From NCBI GenBank assembly GCA_050176585.1, contig JBFXHX010000019.1, positions 6,882 through 70,881 on the forward strand: 64,000 bases of DNA. Reading direction: 5' to 3'. Of the stretch, positions 8,742 through 17,866 are shown piece after piece. Position 1 is the first letter of the stretch. Each line of letters begins with the position of its first letter. This DNA is from CAYYWP01 sp050176585 (lineage in GTDB: Bacteria; Desulfobacterota; Binatia; HRBIN30; CADEER01). The translations under genes were made by a program, and so were the position numbers. Under the pieces are notes generated by a model, which saw only the letters and a list, made by a program, of their open reading frames with translations, was not told the DNA's origin and ran no database searches.

Positions 8742-9191
8742 ATGGATCAGAAGGTCGATTCGGATCGCGCGGTAATTCTGCTGGTCGACGACGAGCGAGA
8801 TCACCTGATCATCACGCAGCGTTTTTTAGAGGGTCAGGGCTATGAATGCGTGTGCGTCGACCGCGGCTGGGACGCGCTCCGAGTGCTGCAGGAGCGGACG
8901 GTCGATCTGATCCTCCTCGATCTGCACATGCCGGGGATGGACGGTTACCGATTGGCCGAGAACATCCTGGCCCGTGAGGAATTACGCAACATCCCGATTG
9001 TTGCGTTCAGTTGTTACGATCTCACCCGTTACAAGCAGCGGGCGATGCGAACGGGGATGGCCAATTTCATCCCAAAGCCAGTCGATCGAACCCGCTTGCT
9101 CGCCACGGTCCGCGATCAGCTCAGCCTGCGGCAGCGGCTCTCACGCTTGAACGAAATTGAAAGCTGCCTGCCCGACACCGACAGGAGCTAG
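8742..9191 (+). CDS. Stand-alone receiver-domain response regulator
   Basis: A ~149-residue protein consisting of one CheY-like receiver domain and a short C-terminal helix. The acidic pocket is VDDE, the phospho-acceptor Asp lies in LILLDLHMPGMDGY, the conserved hydroxyl residue is Ser (VAFS), and the conserved Lys is in FIPKPVD. There is no output domain. I start at the ATG at 8742, preceded by a purine-rich GAGGCGAGGGGG, and not at the upstream ATG at 8706, whose extra residues are not receiver-like. No histidine kinase is adjacent, so this is an orphan regulator. Confidence 0.9.
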   Translation: MDQKVDSDRAVILLVDDERDHLIITQRFLEGQGYECVCVDRGWDALRVLQERTVDLILLDLHMPGMDGYRLAENILAREELRNIPIVAFSCYDLTRYKQRAMRTGMANFIPKPVDRTRLLATVRDQLSLRQRLSRLNEIESCLPDTDRS

Positions 9192-9406
9192 CCCGCCTTC
9201 CCGCTACTCATCCGAGTTTCGGGCGCCGGTCGGCCCCCAGCCATCGGCGGATGAACGCCACGGGCCGTACGCACTCACCTGCCGCTCGTCGCGTGCCGCC
9301 TTTCGGGTGTAGCCGCCGGACCGGGGAGTGCTGGACATTCCCGCGGCGGCCGGTAGGCTTGAGCCCAGCCGGCCAGAATCCGAACGACCGCGCGCGAGGC
9401 GCCGCC

Positions 9407-9435
9407 TTGCGCACCCCGTCAGGCGTCATTAGGGT
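9407..9435 (+). promoter_or_regulatory. Possible sigma70-type promoter for thioredoxin
   Basis: TTGCGC (9407-9412), a 17-base spacer and TAGGGT (9430-9435) lie 26 bases upstream of the thioredoxin start codon. The -10 element matches the consensus at four of six positions. The call is based on spacing and position only. Confidence 0.3.
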
Positions 9436-9461
9436 CGGCGCCCATTCGAAAGGAGAAGGCC

Positions 9462-9788
9462 GTGGGTAACGTGCTGGAAGTCAGCGACCAGAGTTTCGAA
9501 CAAGAAGTGCTGAAGTGCACGACGCCGGTCCTGATCGACTTCTGGGCTCCGTGGTGTGGCCCGTGCAAAGCGATCGCGCCTGTGGTCGAGGAGTTGGCGG
9601 TCTCATATGCCGGCCGTCTCAAAGTCGTGAAGATGAACGTCGATGACAACCCGCAGACGCCGGGGCGCTACGGCGTGCGCGGCATTCCGAACCTGATCCT
9701 CTTCAAAGGTGGCCAGGTCGCGAATCAGATCGTGGGCGCGGTGCCGAAAGCCAACCTGGTGACGGCAATTGACGAAGCGATCACCTGA
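9462..9788 (+). CDS. trxA: Thioredoxin
   Basis: A 108-residue classical thioredoxin. The redox-active site WCGPCK is at residues 28-33 in the context IDFWAPWCGPCKAIAPVVEE, and the conserved cis-Pro loop is GVRGIPNLILFKGG. It reduces protein disulfides in the cytoplasm. The start codon is GTG at 9462, preceded by a strong AAAGGAGAAGG ribosome-binding site. It converges on the rodA gene with only 54 bases between the stop codons. Confidence 0.96.
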   Translation: MGNVLEVSDQSFEQEVLKCTTPVLIDFWAPWCGPCKAIAPVVEELAVSYAGRLKVVKMNVDDNPQTPGRYGVRGIPNLILFKGGQVANQIVGAVPKANLVTAIDEAIT

Positions 9789-9842
9789 ACGTCGCGTCGG
9801 GACCCCGGGCCGGCCCTGAGCGGCGGCCCCCTGCCCCGGTCT

Positions 9843-10946
9843 CTAGTACGCGTACCGGCGCATGCTCACATTCATCATCAGCCCGATGGACGTGAACAGC
9901 GCCAGAATGGACGATCCGCCGTAGCTGAAGAACGGCAGGGTGATGCCCACCACGGGCAGTGCTCCACTGGTCATCCCAATATTGATCACGACTTGCCAGA
10001 AGATCGTCCCCGTGAGGCCCGCGGCCAGCAACGCGCCGAGGTTGTCGCGCGCGCGGCTGGCGATGTAGGCGCCGCGCAGGATCAGCGCCAGGTAGAGCAG
10101 CAGCAGGCCGATCGCGCCGAGAAATCCCCACTCCTCGGCGTACACCGAAAAGATGAAATCGGTGTGCTGCTCGGGGAGGAAGCTCAGTTTGTTCTGGGTG
10201 CCGTTCAGGTAGCCCTTGCCGTGCACCTGGCCGGAGCCGATTGCGATCTGCGACTGCAGGACGTGATACCCGGTCCCGAGCGGGTCCTTTGCGGGGTCCA
10301 TGAAGCTCACCAAGCGGTTCCGCTGGTAGGGCTTCAGATGATGGTATGCATAGGGGAGCAACGGCCCGATCACCAGCGCGGTCACGAGCAGCAGCCGACC
10401 GGGTAGCCCGGCGACCATCAGGACCGTGAACGCCCCGAGGCAGAGCGCCACGGCCGTTCCCAGGTCGGGCTGCTTCAGGATCAGCAGCGACGGCACCGCG
10501 ATCAGCACCAGCGGGCCGATCAATCGGCGCAGCGGCAAGCGACTCTCTCCGGCCCAGCGGTGCAACACGTGGGCGAGGACGAGCACGACTCCGACCTTCA
10601 TGAACTCCGATGGTTGGACGGTAAACGAGCCGGCGCCGAGCCAGCGCCGCGCGCCGCCGCCGCTCACCCCGACCACCAGCACGAGCGCGAGCGCCGCAAC
10701 GAGCACGCCGTAGAGCGCAATCGCATAGCGGCTCAGCATCCGATAATCCACGCTGACCGCGATCACGAGGAGCACCAGACCGAGCCCGACGGAGGTTGCC
10801 TGCCGAACGACGAACGCAGTGAGCATGCGGTCGCCGCGAAAGGTGGCACTGCAGATGGTCAGCAAGCCGGCCGCGGTGACCAAGAGTGCGAGCAGCAGCA
10901 GCGGCCATTCGATGTGGGCCAGCAGTCGGCGGTCAATTCTGAGCAA
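9843..10946 (-). CDS. rodA: Rod-shape SEDS glycosyltransferase RodA
   Basis: A 367-residue polytopic SEDS-family protein (FtsW/RodA/SpoVE) that polymerises lipid II during cell elongation with PBP2. About ten hydrophobic segments are visible, along with family motifs KQPDLGTA, GSGQVHGKGYLNGTQ, LPEQHTDFIFSVYAEEWGF and FFSYGGSS near the C-terminus. I start at the TTG at 10946: it is preceded by AGGAGGGG at ideal spacing and gives a normal N-terminus, whereas the open frame further upstream only mirrors the PBP2 gene. It overlaps the end of mrdA by 14 bases. It is the last gene of the elongasome block. Confidence 0.93.
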   Translation of the reverse strand: MLRIDRRLLAHIEWPLLLLALLVTAAGLLTICSATFRGDRMLTAFVVRQATSVGLGLVLLVIAVSVDYRMLSRYAIALYGVLVAALALVLVVGVSGGGARRWLGAGSFTVQPSEFMKVGVVLVLAHVLHRWAGESRLPLRRLIGPLVLIAVPSLLILKQPDLGTAVALCLGAFTVLMVAGLPGRLLLVTALVIGPLLPYAYHHLKPYQRNRLVSFMDPAKDPLGTGYHVLQSQIAIGSGQVHGKGYLNGTQNKLSFLPEQHTDFIFSVYAEEWGFLGAIGLLLLYLALILRGAYIASRARDNLGALLAAGLTGTIFWQVVINIGMTSGALPVVGITLPFFSYGGSSILALFTSIGLMMNVSMRRYAY

Positions 10947-12771
10947 CGCGCGTCCCCTCCTGCTGGGCTTGGAGGTAGAAGAAGGCTTCCAGCACATCGC
11001 GCGTGATCGGCGCCGCGACGGCCCCGCCGCCTCCGTCCGCGTGCTCGACCAGCGTCGCCACCGCGATCTTCGGCTCCTCGATCGGTGCAAAGGCGATGAA
11101 CCACGCGTGGTCCCGCTCGTTCCACGCCATCTCGTGCGCCTTGCGCCGCGTGCTGCCGATCCGCACGACCTGCGACGTACCGGTCTTGCCAGCGACCTCG
11201 ATGTCGCGCAACTTCGCCTTGCTACCGGTCCCACGCGACACGACGTCAGCCATCGCGTCCTGCACCTGCCGCAGCACCGTCTCGCGCACCCGCAGCGTCG
11301 AGACTGCCTCGGGCGGAATTTCGCGCACGACGGAACCGTCGTTGTCCTCGATGCGCTGCACAATGCGCGGGCGATACCGCACGCCGACGGCGATGGTCGC
11401 CGCCGCCTGTGCCATCTGCAGCGGCGTGGCGGTCACCGCCCCCTGGCCGATCGCGACCGACAGCGTCTCGCCCTTGTGCCAGGGCTGCTTGAATCGGCGC
11501 TTCTTCCACTCGCTGTCGGGCATCAGACCGCCGCGCTCTCCGCTCAGCGCGATGCCGGTCGGCGCGCCGAGGCCGAAGGCGTGCGCGTAGCGGGCGATCG
11601 TGTCCACGCCGAGGCGCGAGCCGACCTGATAGAAGAACACGTCGCACGATCCGACCAACGCGTCGTGCACGTTCACGGAGCCGTGTCCGCCCTTGCGCCA
11701 GCAACGAAACGTATGGTTGCCGAATCGCAGGTGCCCGGGGCAGTGCAGGCGGGTGAACGGATTGATGATCCCCTCCTCCAATGCCGCGGCGGCCACGATG
11801 ATCTTGAAAGTCGAGCCGGGCGGGTATTGCCCGTGCGTCGCGCGTGCGTTCAGCGGATGCCGGGGGTGCTCGGTGAGCGCCCGCCAGCGCTCGGCATTCA
11901 TGCCGCGGGTGAACTCGTTCGGATCGAATGAAGGTTGGCTGACCATCGCCAGCACGTCGCCGTTGCGCGGGTCGAGCGCGACCACGGCGCCGACCCGATC
12001 TTCCATCGCCTGTTCGGCGGCCCGCTGCAGCTCGAGGTCCACCGACAATACGAGCGTGCGCCCGGGCTCCGCCTCCGCTTCGTCGAGCACGCGCAGCTCA
12101 CGGCCGAGCGCGTCGACCTCGATTTGCTGCCCGCCCTCCACCCCGCGCAGGTCGGCCTCCCATGCCCGTTCCAGGCCGGATTTGCCGATCAGGTCTCCCG
12201 GGCGATAGCGCTGGCTGCGCTCGACCTCGGCGGACGTGACCTCGCCCACGTAGCCGAGCACGTGCGCGAGCGTCCGCCCGTGCGGATAGCTGCGGCTGGG
12301 GGTTACGCGGAGGCTCACGCCGGGGAGCTCCAGCTGATGGGTCTCGATCGCCGCCACCTCGTCGTAATCCAGGCCGCGTTTGACCAGCACTTCCTGGAAC
12401 GGTGGGCGGCCCGCGGCGCGATCGAGGACCGCCTGGGTCTCGCCCGCGCTCTGATGCAGAAACTGCGCGAGCGTCTCGACCACGTTCGGCAGATCGCGCG
12501 CATCTTCCGGCACCAGCACGGCGTCGAATGAGGCCTGGCTGTCGATCAGCACCTTTCCGGTGCGATCGAGCACCCGCCCGCGCGTCGCCGGCACGCGGCG
12601 CAGCCGGATGCGGTTGTTCTCCGAGAGCGCCGCCATCTGCTCGCCGTGGAGCACCTGCAGCGTCCACAGATGCCCGGCGAGGAGCAACACCGCGGCGATG
12701 ACGAGGGCGACGCACATGGCGATGCGCCGTCGGACCGCTGGCGACGCCTCATAGGCGCCGAACATCGGCAT
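10933..12771 (-). CDS. mrdA: Penicillin-binding protein 2 (elongation transpeptidase)
   Basis: A 612-residue protein with a short cytoplasmic tail, one membrane anchor (residues ~16-38), a dimerisation/pedestal domain and a C-terminal transpeptidase domain. Catalytic motifs are present: STFK in GQYPPGSTFKIIVAAAA (SxxK), SCD in LVGSCDVFFYQ (SxN type), and KTGT in VAGKTGTSQV. It cross-links peptidoglycan during lateral growth together with RodA. The start ATG at 12771 shares one base with the mreD stop codon (TGATG), showing tight coupling; the frame is open further upstream but non-protein-like. Confidence 0.95.
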   Translation of the reverse strand: MPMFGAYEASPAVRRRIAMCVALVIAAVLLLAGHLWTLQVLHGEQMAALSENNRIRLRRVPATRGRVLDRTGKVLIDSQASFDAVLVPEDARDLPNVVETLAQFLHQSAGETQAVLDRAAGRPPFQEVLVKRGLDYDEVAAIETHQLELPGVSLRVTPSRSYPHGRTLAHVLGYVGEVTSAEVERSQRYRPGDLIGKSGLERAWEADLRGVEGGQQIEVDALGRELRVLDEAEAEPGRTLVLSVDLELQRAAEQAMEDRVGAVVALDPRNGDVLAMVSQPSFDPNEFTRGMNAERWRALTEHPRHPLNARATHGQYPPGSTFKIIVAAAALEEGIINPFTRLHCPGHLRFGNHTFRCWRKGGHGSVNVHDALVGSCDVFFYQVGSRLGVDTIARYAHAFGLGAPTGIALSGERGGLMPDSEWKKRRFKQPWHKGETLSVAIGQGAVTATPLQMAQAAATIAVGVRYRPRIVQRIEDNDGSVVREIPPEAVSTLRVRETVLRQVQDAMADVVSRGTGSKAKLRDIEVAGKTGTSQVVRIGSTRRKAHEMAWNERDHAWFIAFAPIEEPKIAVATLVEHADGGGGAVAAPITRDVLEAFFYLQAQQEGTRVAQN

Positions 12772-13271
12772 CAGGGCACCTCGCGCGCCTCGCGGAGTTG
12801 GGCACCGTCGAGCAGCGCGAAGATCGGCGGCGCGACCAACGCGGCCAGCGCAGCGGTGGCCAGCGAGCGCGCGAGCGCCGGCCCCCACGCGGCGTCGAAC
12901 GCCCCGAAGGCAAACGATACGGTCAGCACCGCGGTCGCCTTTACCAATGCGGCCAAGAACACCAACACGACCTTGGAGAACACGTTGTCCACCCACAAAC
13001 GCCGGCAGGTCAAGTAGACGAGCGTGTAGACCACGACCATGGCGAATGCGTTGAGCCCCGCGGCGCCGCCCGACACCGCGTCCTGCAGATACCCGAGCGC
13101 GAACGCCCCAAGCGCGCCGCCCACGGTGTGGCGGCGCAGCCCGAGGAAGACGCACAGCACCAGTAGCACATCGGGCGAAACCTGCAGACTCGTCGGGAGC
13201 GCGTGCAGGAGGGTCGTCTCCAGCAGGATACCGAACCCCGCGATGAGGCCGATCACGGCAAGCGCGCGCAT
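12771..13271 (-). CDS. mreD: Rod-shape-determining protein MreD
   Basis: A 166-residue integral membrane protein with about five hydrophobic helices and the family segments SPDVLLVLCVFLGLRR and GFALGYLQDAVSG-like (here GAFALGYLQDAVSGG). MreD links the MreB cytoskeleton and MreC to the peptidoglycan synthases. It lies between mreC and mrdA on the same strand, with an unusual 305-base gap separating it from mreC. Confidence 0.9.
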   Translation of the reverse strand: MRALAVIGLIAGFGILLETTLLHALPTSLQVSPDVLLVLCVFLGLRRHTVGGALGAFALGYLQDAVSGGAAGLNAFAMVVVYTLVYLTCRRLWVDNVFSKVVLVFLAALVKATAVLTVSFAFGAFDAAWGPALARSLATAALAALVAPPIFALLDGAQLREAREVP

Positions 13272-13576
13272 CTCGCTCGAAAAGATGCCACGTCACACCG
13301 CTCTACGGGAGCGGTGCGCAGAACGCACCGCAGTTGCGCGGGCGACAGACCGTGGTGCATTGAGCGCCGCGGGCCGGCGCCTCGCTGGCGCGTGTTCATG
13401 CTGTTGGCCGTTCGCAATTATGTGGTCGCGGTCGCGTGTCCCTGATTCCGTACTGTGCCCGCAATGGCGAACGGCGTTCGGCCGGACGGCCTTCCCCCCG
13501 AAGCCCCTGTGTTCTGCAATGTCCGCGAGCCGGCTGTGCGCACTGCGGCGCCTGTGCGCTCGGGATGCGCTCTCGA
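13272..13576. other. Gap of 305 bases between mreC and mreD
   Basis: This stretch breaks an otherwise tightly packed operon. Open frames across it on both strands have no recognisable protein features, start signals or conserved motifs, and I see no clear hairpin terminator or tandem repeat. It may carry an internal promoter for mreD-mrdA-rodA, but no convincing -35/-10 pair stands out. Confidence 0.4.
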
Positions 13577-14422
13577 TCAAAGCTCGGGATCGACTTCGTC
13601 CATCAGCGTGGCGGTCGGATCCACGAGCAGCACTTCTTCGAGTTGGTTCAGGTCGACGCTCGGCTTCACCACCGCGGCCTGCAAGAGGCCGCGATGGCGG
13701 TGGCCGATCTCGATCACCGAGCCGATGGCGACTCCCTTCGGGAAGACGCCGTCCAGCCCCGAGGTCAGCACCCGATCGCCGATCTGCACGTCGGCATCGC
13801 GCATGAGGTAGTTCATGTAGCACGCGCCGTCCGCGGCGCCCTGGACGACGCCGCGGGCGCGGCTGCGCTGGAGGAGCGCGTCGATGCCGCTGTTCCGATC
13901 GGTCAACGCCACGACTTGCGACACGGTGTGGCTCACGTCGACCACGCGTCCGACGACGCCCTGCGGGGTCAGCACTGCCATCCCGCGGCGCACCCCATCG
14001 CGGGCCCCGCGATCGACCGTCAGCACGCTCGACAATGGCCCGGGGTCGCGCGCGATCACCCGCGCCCCGTACGCGGTCCCCTGCAGGGGCGCACGGAAGT
14101 TGAGCAACTCGCGCAGGCGCTCGTTCTCGAGATCGAGCTCACCGAGGCGCACCAACTGCTGCTCGAGCTCGTCGACCTTCGCGCGCAGGCGTTCGTTGTC
14201 GCCGCGCGTGTCCACCAGATCGAAATAGCCCGACCACACCCGGCTGGCGCTGCGCCCGAACCAGCTGAAGACGACCTGGAACGGCGCCAGCGCGTCGAGC
14301 AGGAACCGCCCGAAGGGATCGCGATAGGGTTGCGCGCGGACGCTGACGGAGAGGAGGAGCAGGGAGCAGACGAGCAGGCTGGCCGAGGTGAGTAGGACGC
14401 GGTGGCGGCTCAGAAACTCCAT
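13577..14422 (-). CDS. mreC: Rod-shape-determining protein MreC
   Basis: A 281-residue protein with a short cytoplasmic start, one membrane helix (residues ~10-30), a coiled-coil segment rich in Leu/Glu/Arg (DNERLRAKVDELEQQLVRLG) and a C-terminal beta domain containing GVVGRVVDVS and ALTDRNSGIDALLQRS. MreC is a periplasmic scaffold that activates PBP2. The start lies one base after the mreB stop. Length and domain order are normal. Confidence 0.94.
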   Translation of the reverse strand: MEFLSRHRVLLTSASLLVCSLLLLSVSVRAQPYRDPFGRFLLDALAPFQVVFSWFGRSASRVWSGYFDLVDTRGDNERLRAKVDELEQQLVRLGELDLENERLRELLNFRAPLQGTAYGARVIARDPGPLSSVLTVDRGARDGVRRGMAVLTPQGVVGRVVDVSHTVSQVVALTDRNSGIDALLQRSRARGVVQGAADGACYMNYLMRDADVQIGDRVLTSGLDGVFPKGVAIGSVIEIGHRHRGLLQAAVVKPSVDLNQLEEVLLVDPTATLMDEVDPEL

Positions 14423-14423
14423 G

Positions 14424-15455
<1,032 letters not shown>

Positions 15456-15542
15456 CCGCCGCCAGCCTCGATTTGCCCGTGATGAGTAAGAGCTGGCGCG
15501 TACCAGAATTCCGCCGCGCGAGCAAGGTTGCAGTCGCGCAAG

Positions 15543-15571
15543 TTGCTTTTGGCGCAAGCGTTCTTTATCGT
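15543..15571 (+). promoter_or_regulatory. Possible sigma70-type promoter for the ppiD-like gene
   Basis: TTGCTT (15543-15548), a 17-base spacer and TATCGT (15566-15571) lie about 28 bases upstream of the GTG start at 15599, followed by the ribosome-binding site AGGGAGA. This sits in the shared divergent region with mreB. Confidence 0.35.
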
Positions 15572-15598
15572 TCTGCGCTTCGCAGGGAGAGCTGAGCA

Positions 15599-17506
15599 GT
15601 GCTGGATTCAATGCGCAAGAACCGCGGCAGCCTCTTCATCAAAGGGGCGCTCGGCTTGATCGGCTTCGTCTTCATCTTCTGGGGCGTCGGGACGATGCGC
15701 AGCGATCGCATGCAAATCGCCGCGCGGGTGAACGACGAGATCATCACGCGCAAGGACTTCGAGCGCGCCTACGAAAATCTCACCAAGTTCTACCAGCAGG
15801 TCTCACCCGAGAGCAGCCCGCCCGCGGACATGCTGCAAGCGCAAGCGATCGAGCAGCTCATCTCGACCGAGCTGTTCCTCCAGGAGGCCGACCGCCTCGG
15901 CCTCGAGGTGGACGAATCGGAGCTGCGCGATTGGATCGCGGCGCGGCCGGAGTTCGAGGTCGACGGCCGCTTCAATAAGGACGCGTATATTGAAGTGCTG
16001 CGGCAGAACGGCTTGAAGCCCTCCGATTACGAGGAGCTGCAGCGCCGCAGCCTGCTGGTCAACAAGCTGCAAACGGTTCTGCGCCAGGGCGTGCAGGTCA
16101 GCCCCCAGGAAGCGAAGGACCGCTTCCGGTTCGACAACGAGCGGTTGAATCTGAGCTTTGTGCGCGTGCCCGCCTCCAAGTTCGTCGACCAGGTGACGCT
16201 CAGCGACGCCGACCTCCAAACCTATTACGCCGAGAACATGGAGCAGTATCGCGAGCCGGAGCGGGTGCGCGTGCAGGTGCTCGAGTTCCGGCCGCAGGAC
16301 TTCGCCGCGCGGGTCACGCCGAGCGACGCGGATGTGCAGACGTACTACGACGCACACCTCGAGGAGTACACCAAGCCCGAGGAGGTGCGCGCGCGGCACA
16401 TCATGATTCGCGTAGCCCCGACCGCGGGCGAGGCCGAGAAAGCCGCGGCGCGCCAGCAGATCGAAGGCCTGCTCGCGCAGGCCAAGGGCGGCGCCGATTT
16501 TAGCACCTTGGCGAAGGAGCACTCACAGGATCCGAGCGCCGAGAACGGCGGTGACCTCGGCCGGTTCGGCCGCGGCGCGCTGGATCCCACGTTCGAGGCC
16601 GCCGCCTTCGCGCTCGAGCCCGGGCAGATCAGCGACGTCGTCGAGACGGAGTCGGGGCTGCACATCATCAAGTTGGAGGAGAAGACCGCCGCTCACCAGG
16701 AGCCGCTCGAAGCCGTGAAACCGGCGATCATCGAGATGCTCAAGACCCAGCAGGCCCGGCAACTGGCGCTGCACCGCGTCGAGGCCGCGCACGAGCGCTT
16801 ACTCGACGGTGAGACGCTCGAGAAGGTGGCGGCCGACGAGGGCCTCACGGTCCAAACGCCGCCGCCCTTTGCCGAGCAGGAGCCAATCGCCGGGATGGGT
16901 GACCGGCCGGAGGTGGTGAAGCAGGCCTTCGATACCGAGCCGGGCCAGGTGAGCGAAATCGCCTCTGATGCGAACGGCTATGCGATCGTGAGCGTAGTCG
17001 AGCGCCTGCCGTCCGGGCTGCCGACACTCGAGCAGGTGCGCGGGAACGTCGAGACAGACCTCCGAACCAAGAAGGCCGCCGAGCTCGCGAAACAGCGCGC
17101 GGCCGAGATGTTGGCCGAGGTGAAGGAGAAGACGACTCTCGACGCCGTCGCCGAGCAGCAGGGCCTCAAGGTCGAACGCAGCGAAAATGTCGGCCGACTC
17201 GGGAACTACCTGCCTGGGCTGGGCATGGCGCCGGCGCTGAAGGATGCCGCCTTCGCGCTGACGCCCGAAGCACCAGTGGCGCCACAGGTCTACGACGTGA
17301 ACGGCGACGCGGTCATCGCTGTGCTGGCCGACCGGACGCCGCCGGATGACTCCCGATTCGAAGGAGAGAAGGCGGCCGTGGAGAATCGCCTGCGGTCGCA
17401 GGCGGAGGCGGCGGTCATCCAGAAGTTCCTGGAACAGCTGAGGGCCGACGCGCGGATCGAGTACGGGCAGGCGCTCGCGGCCGCCCAGGGCGGCACCCCG
17501 TCGTAG
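15599..17506 (+). CDS. ppiD: PpiD-like periplasmic chaperone / parvulin peptidyl-prolyl isomerase
   Basis: A 635-residue inner-membrane-anchored foldase. One membrane helix lies near residues 13-31 (FIKGALGLIGFVFIFWGVGT); an N-terminal SurA-like chaperone region with NDEIITRKDFERAYEN follows. A parvulin (PpiC-type) domain spans about residues 255-360, with the markers RARHIMIRV, DFSTLAKEHSQDPS, GGDLGRFGRG and SGLHIIKLEE. A further PpiC-like fold appears in the C-terminal third. It would assist folding of exported proteins at the membrane. The GTG at 15599 gives MLDSMRKNRG, which matches the usual start of this family better than the ATG at 15611. Confidence 0.9.
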   Translation: MLDSMRKNRGSLFIKGALGLIGFVFIFWGVGTMRSDRMQIAARVNDEIITRKDFERAYENLTKFYQQVSPESSPPADMLQAQAIEQLISTELFLQEADRLGLEVDESELRDWIAARPEFEVDGRFNKDAYIEVLRQNGLKPSDYEELQRRSLLVNKLQTVLRQGVQVSPQEAKDRFRFDNERLNLSFVRVPASKFVDQVTLSDADLQTYYAENMEQYREPERVRVQVLEFRPQDFAARVTPSDADVQTYYDAHLEEYTKPEEVRARHIMIRVAPTAGEAEKAAARQQIEGLLAQAKGGADFSTLAKEHSQDPSAENGGDLGRFGRGALDPTFEAAAFALEPGQISDVVETESGLHIIKLEEKTAAHQEPLEAVKPAIIEMLKTQQARQLALHRVEAAHERLLDGETLEKVAADEGLTVQTPPPFAEQEPIAGMGDRPEVVKQAFDTEPGQVSEIASDANGYAIVSVVERLPSGLPTLEQVRGNVETDLRTKKAAELAKQRAAEMLAEVKEKTTLDAVAEQQGLKVERSENVGRLGNYLPGLGMAPALKDAAFALTPEAPVAPQVYDVNGDAVIAVLADRTPPDDSRFEGEKAAVENRLRSQAEAAVIQKFLEQLRADARIEYGQALAAAQGGTPS

Positions 17507-17521
17507 CCGCCGGCGCGCCCC

Positions 17522-17698
17522 GTGGCCCCCGATCGACCCTCCACCGGACTGTGCGCCACCTGCCGTCACGGACAGCTGATTCACAACCGCCGCGGCTCGA
17601 GCTTCCTGCTCTGCCGGCGGGCCGCTGACGACCCCCGCTTCGCCCGCTATCCCCGGCTGCCGGTCCTGCAGTGCGCCGGCTACGAAGATAGGGGTTAA
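17522..17698 (+). CDS. Small cysteine-containing conserved protein (58 aa)
   Basis: A 58-residue frame starting with GTG, 15 bases after the ppiD stop. It reads as a compact conserved protein: GLCATCRHGQLIHNRRGSS, then FLLCRRAADDPRFARYPRLP and VLQCAGYE. The four cysteines (CxxC, then two single Cys) suggest metal binding or a redox centre. I recognise the pattern CxxCRHxxxxxxRGSxFxLCxRxxxDPRFxxYPxLPVxxCxGYE as belonging to a small family seen in environmental bacteria, without a known function. Confidence 0.7.
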   Translation: MAPDRPSTGLCATCRHGQLIHNRRGSSFLLCRRAADDPRFARYPRLPVLQCAGYEDRG

Positions 17699-17866
17699 GG
17701 CGTTACTGGGTTAGGGTTGGGGCGCTAGGGTTCGGGCGCGCGAACAAGTGTGGGGCAGTTGAAGGCTGGCGCAACGGACCGGCGGGTTCACTGTTCGGAA
17801 CGGGTCTAGTGCCGGTCCGGCTGGGCGCTCCCCAGCCCCCCTAATCCCGCAACCCCTGAACGCTCT

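Noticed and set aside
9789..9842. GC-rich self-complementary stretch between trxA and rodA as a bidirectional terminator
   Set aside because: Arms pair over only a few bases in the available alignments, and there is no T-tract.
17700..17740. GGGTTAGGGTTGGGG stretch reminiscent of telomere-type repeats
   Set aside because: Too short and irregular, inside an ordinary intergenic region of a bacterial chromosome.
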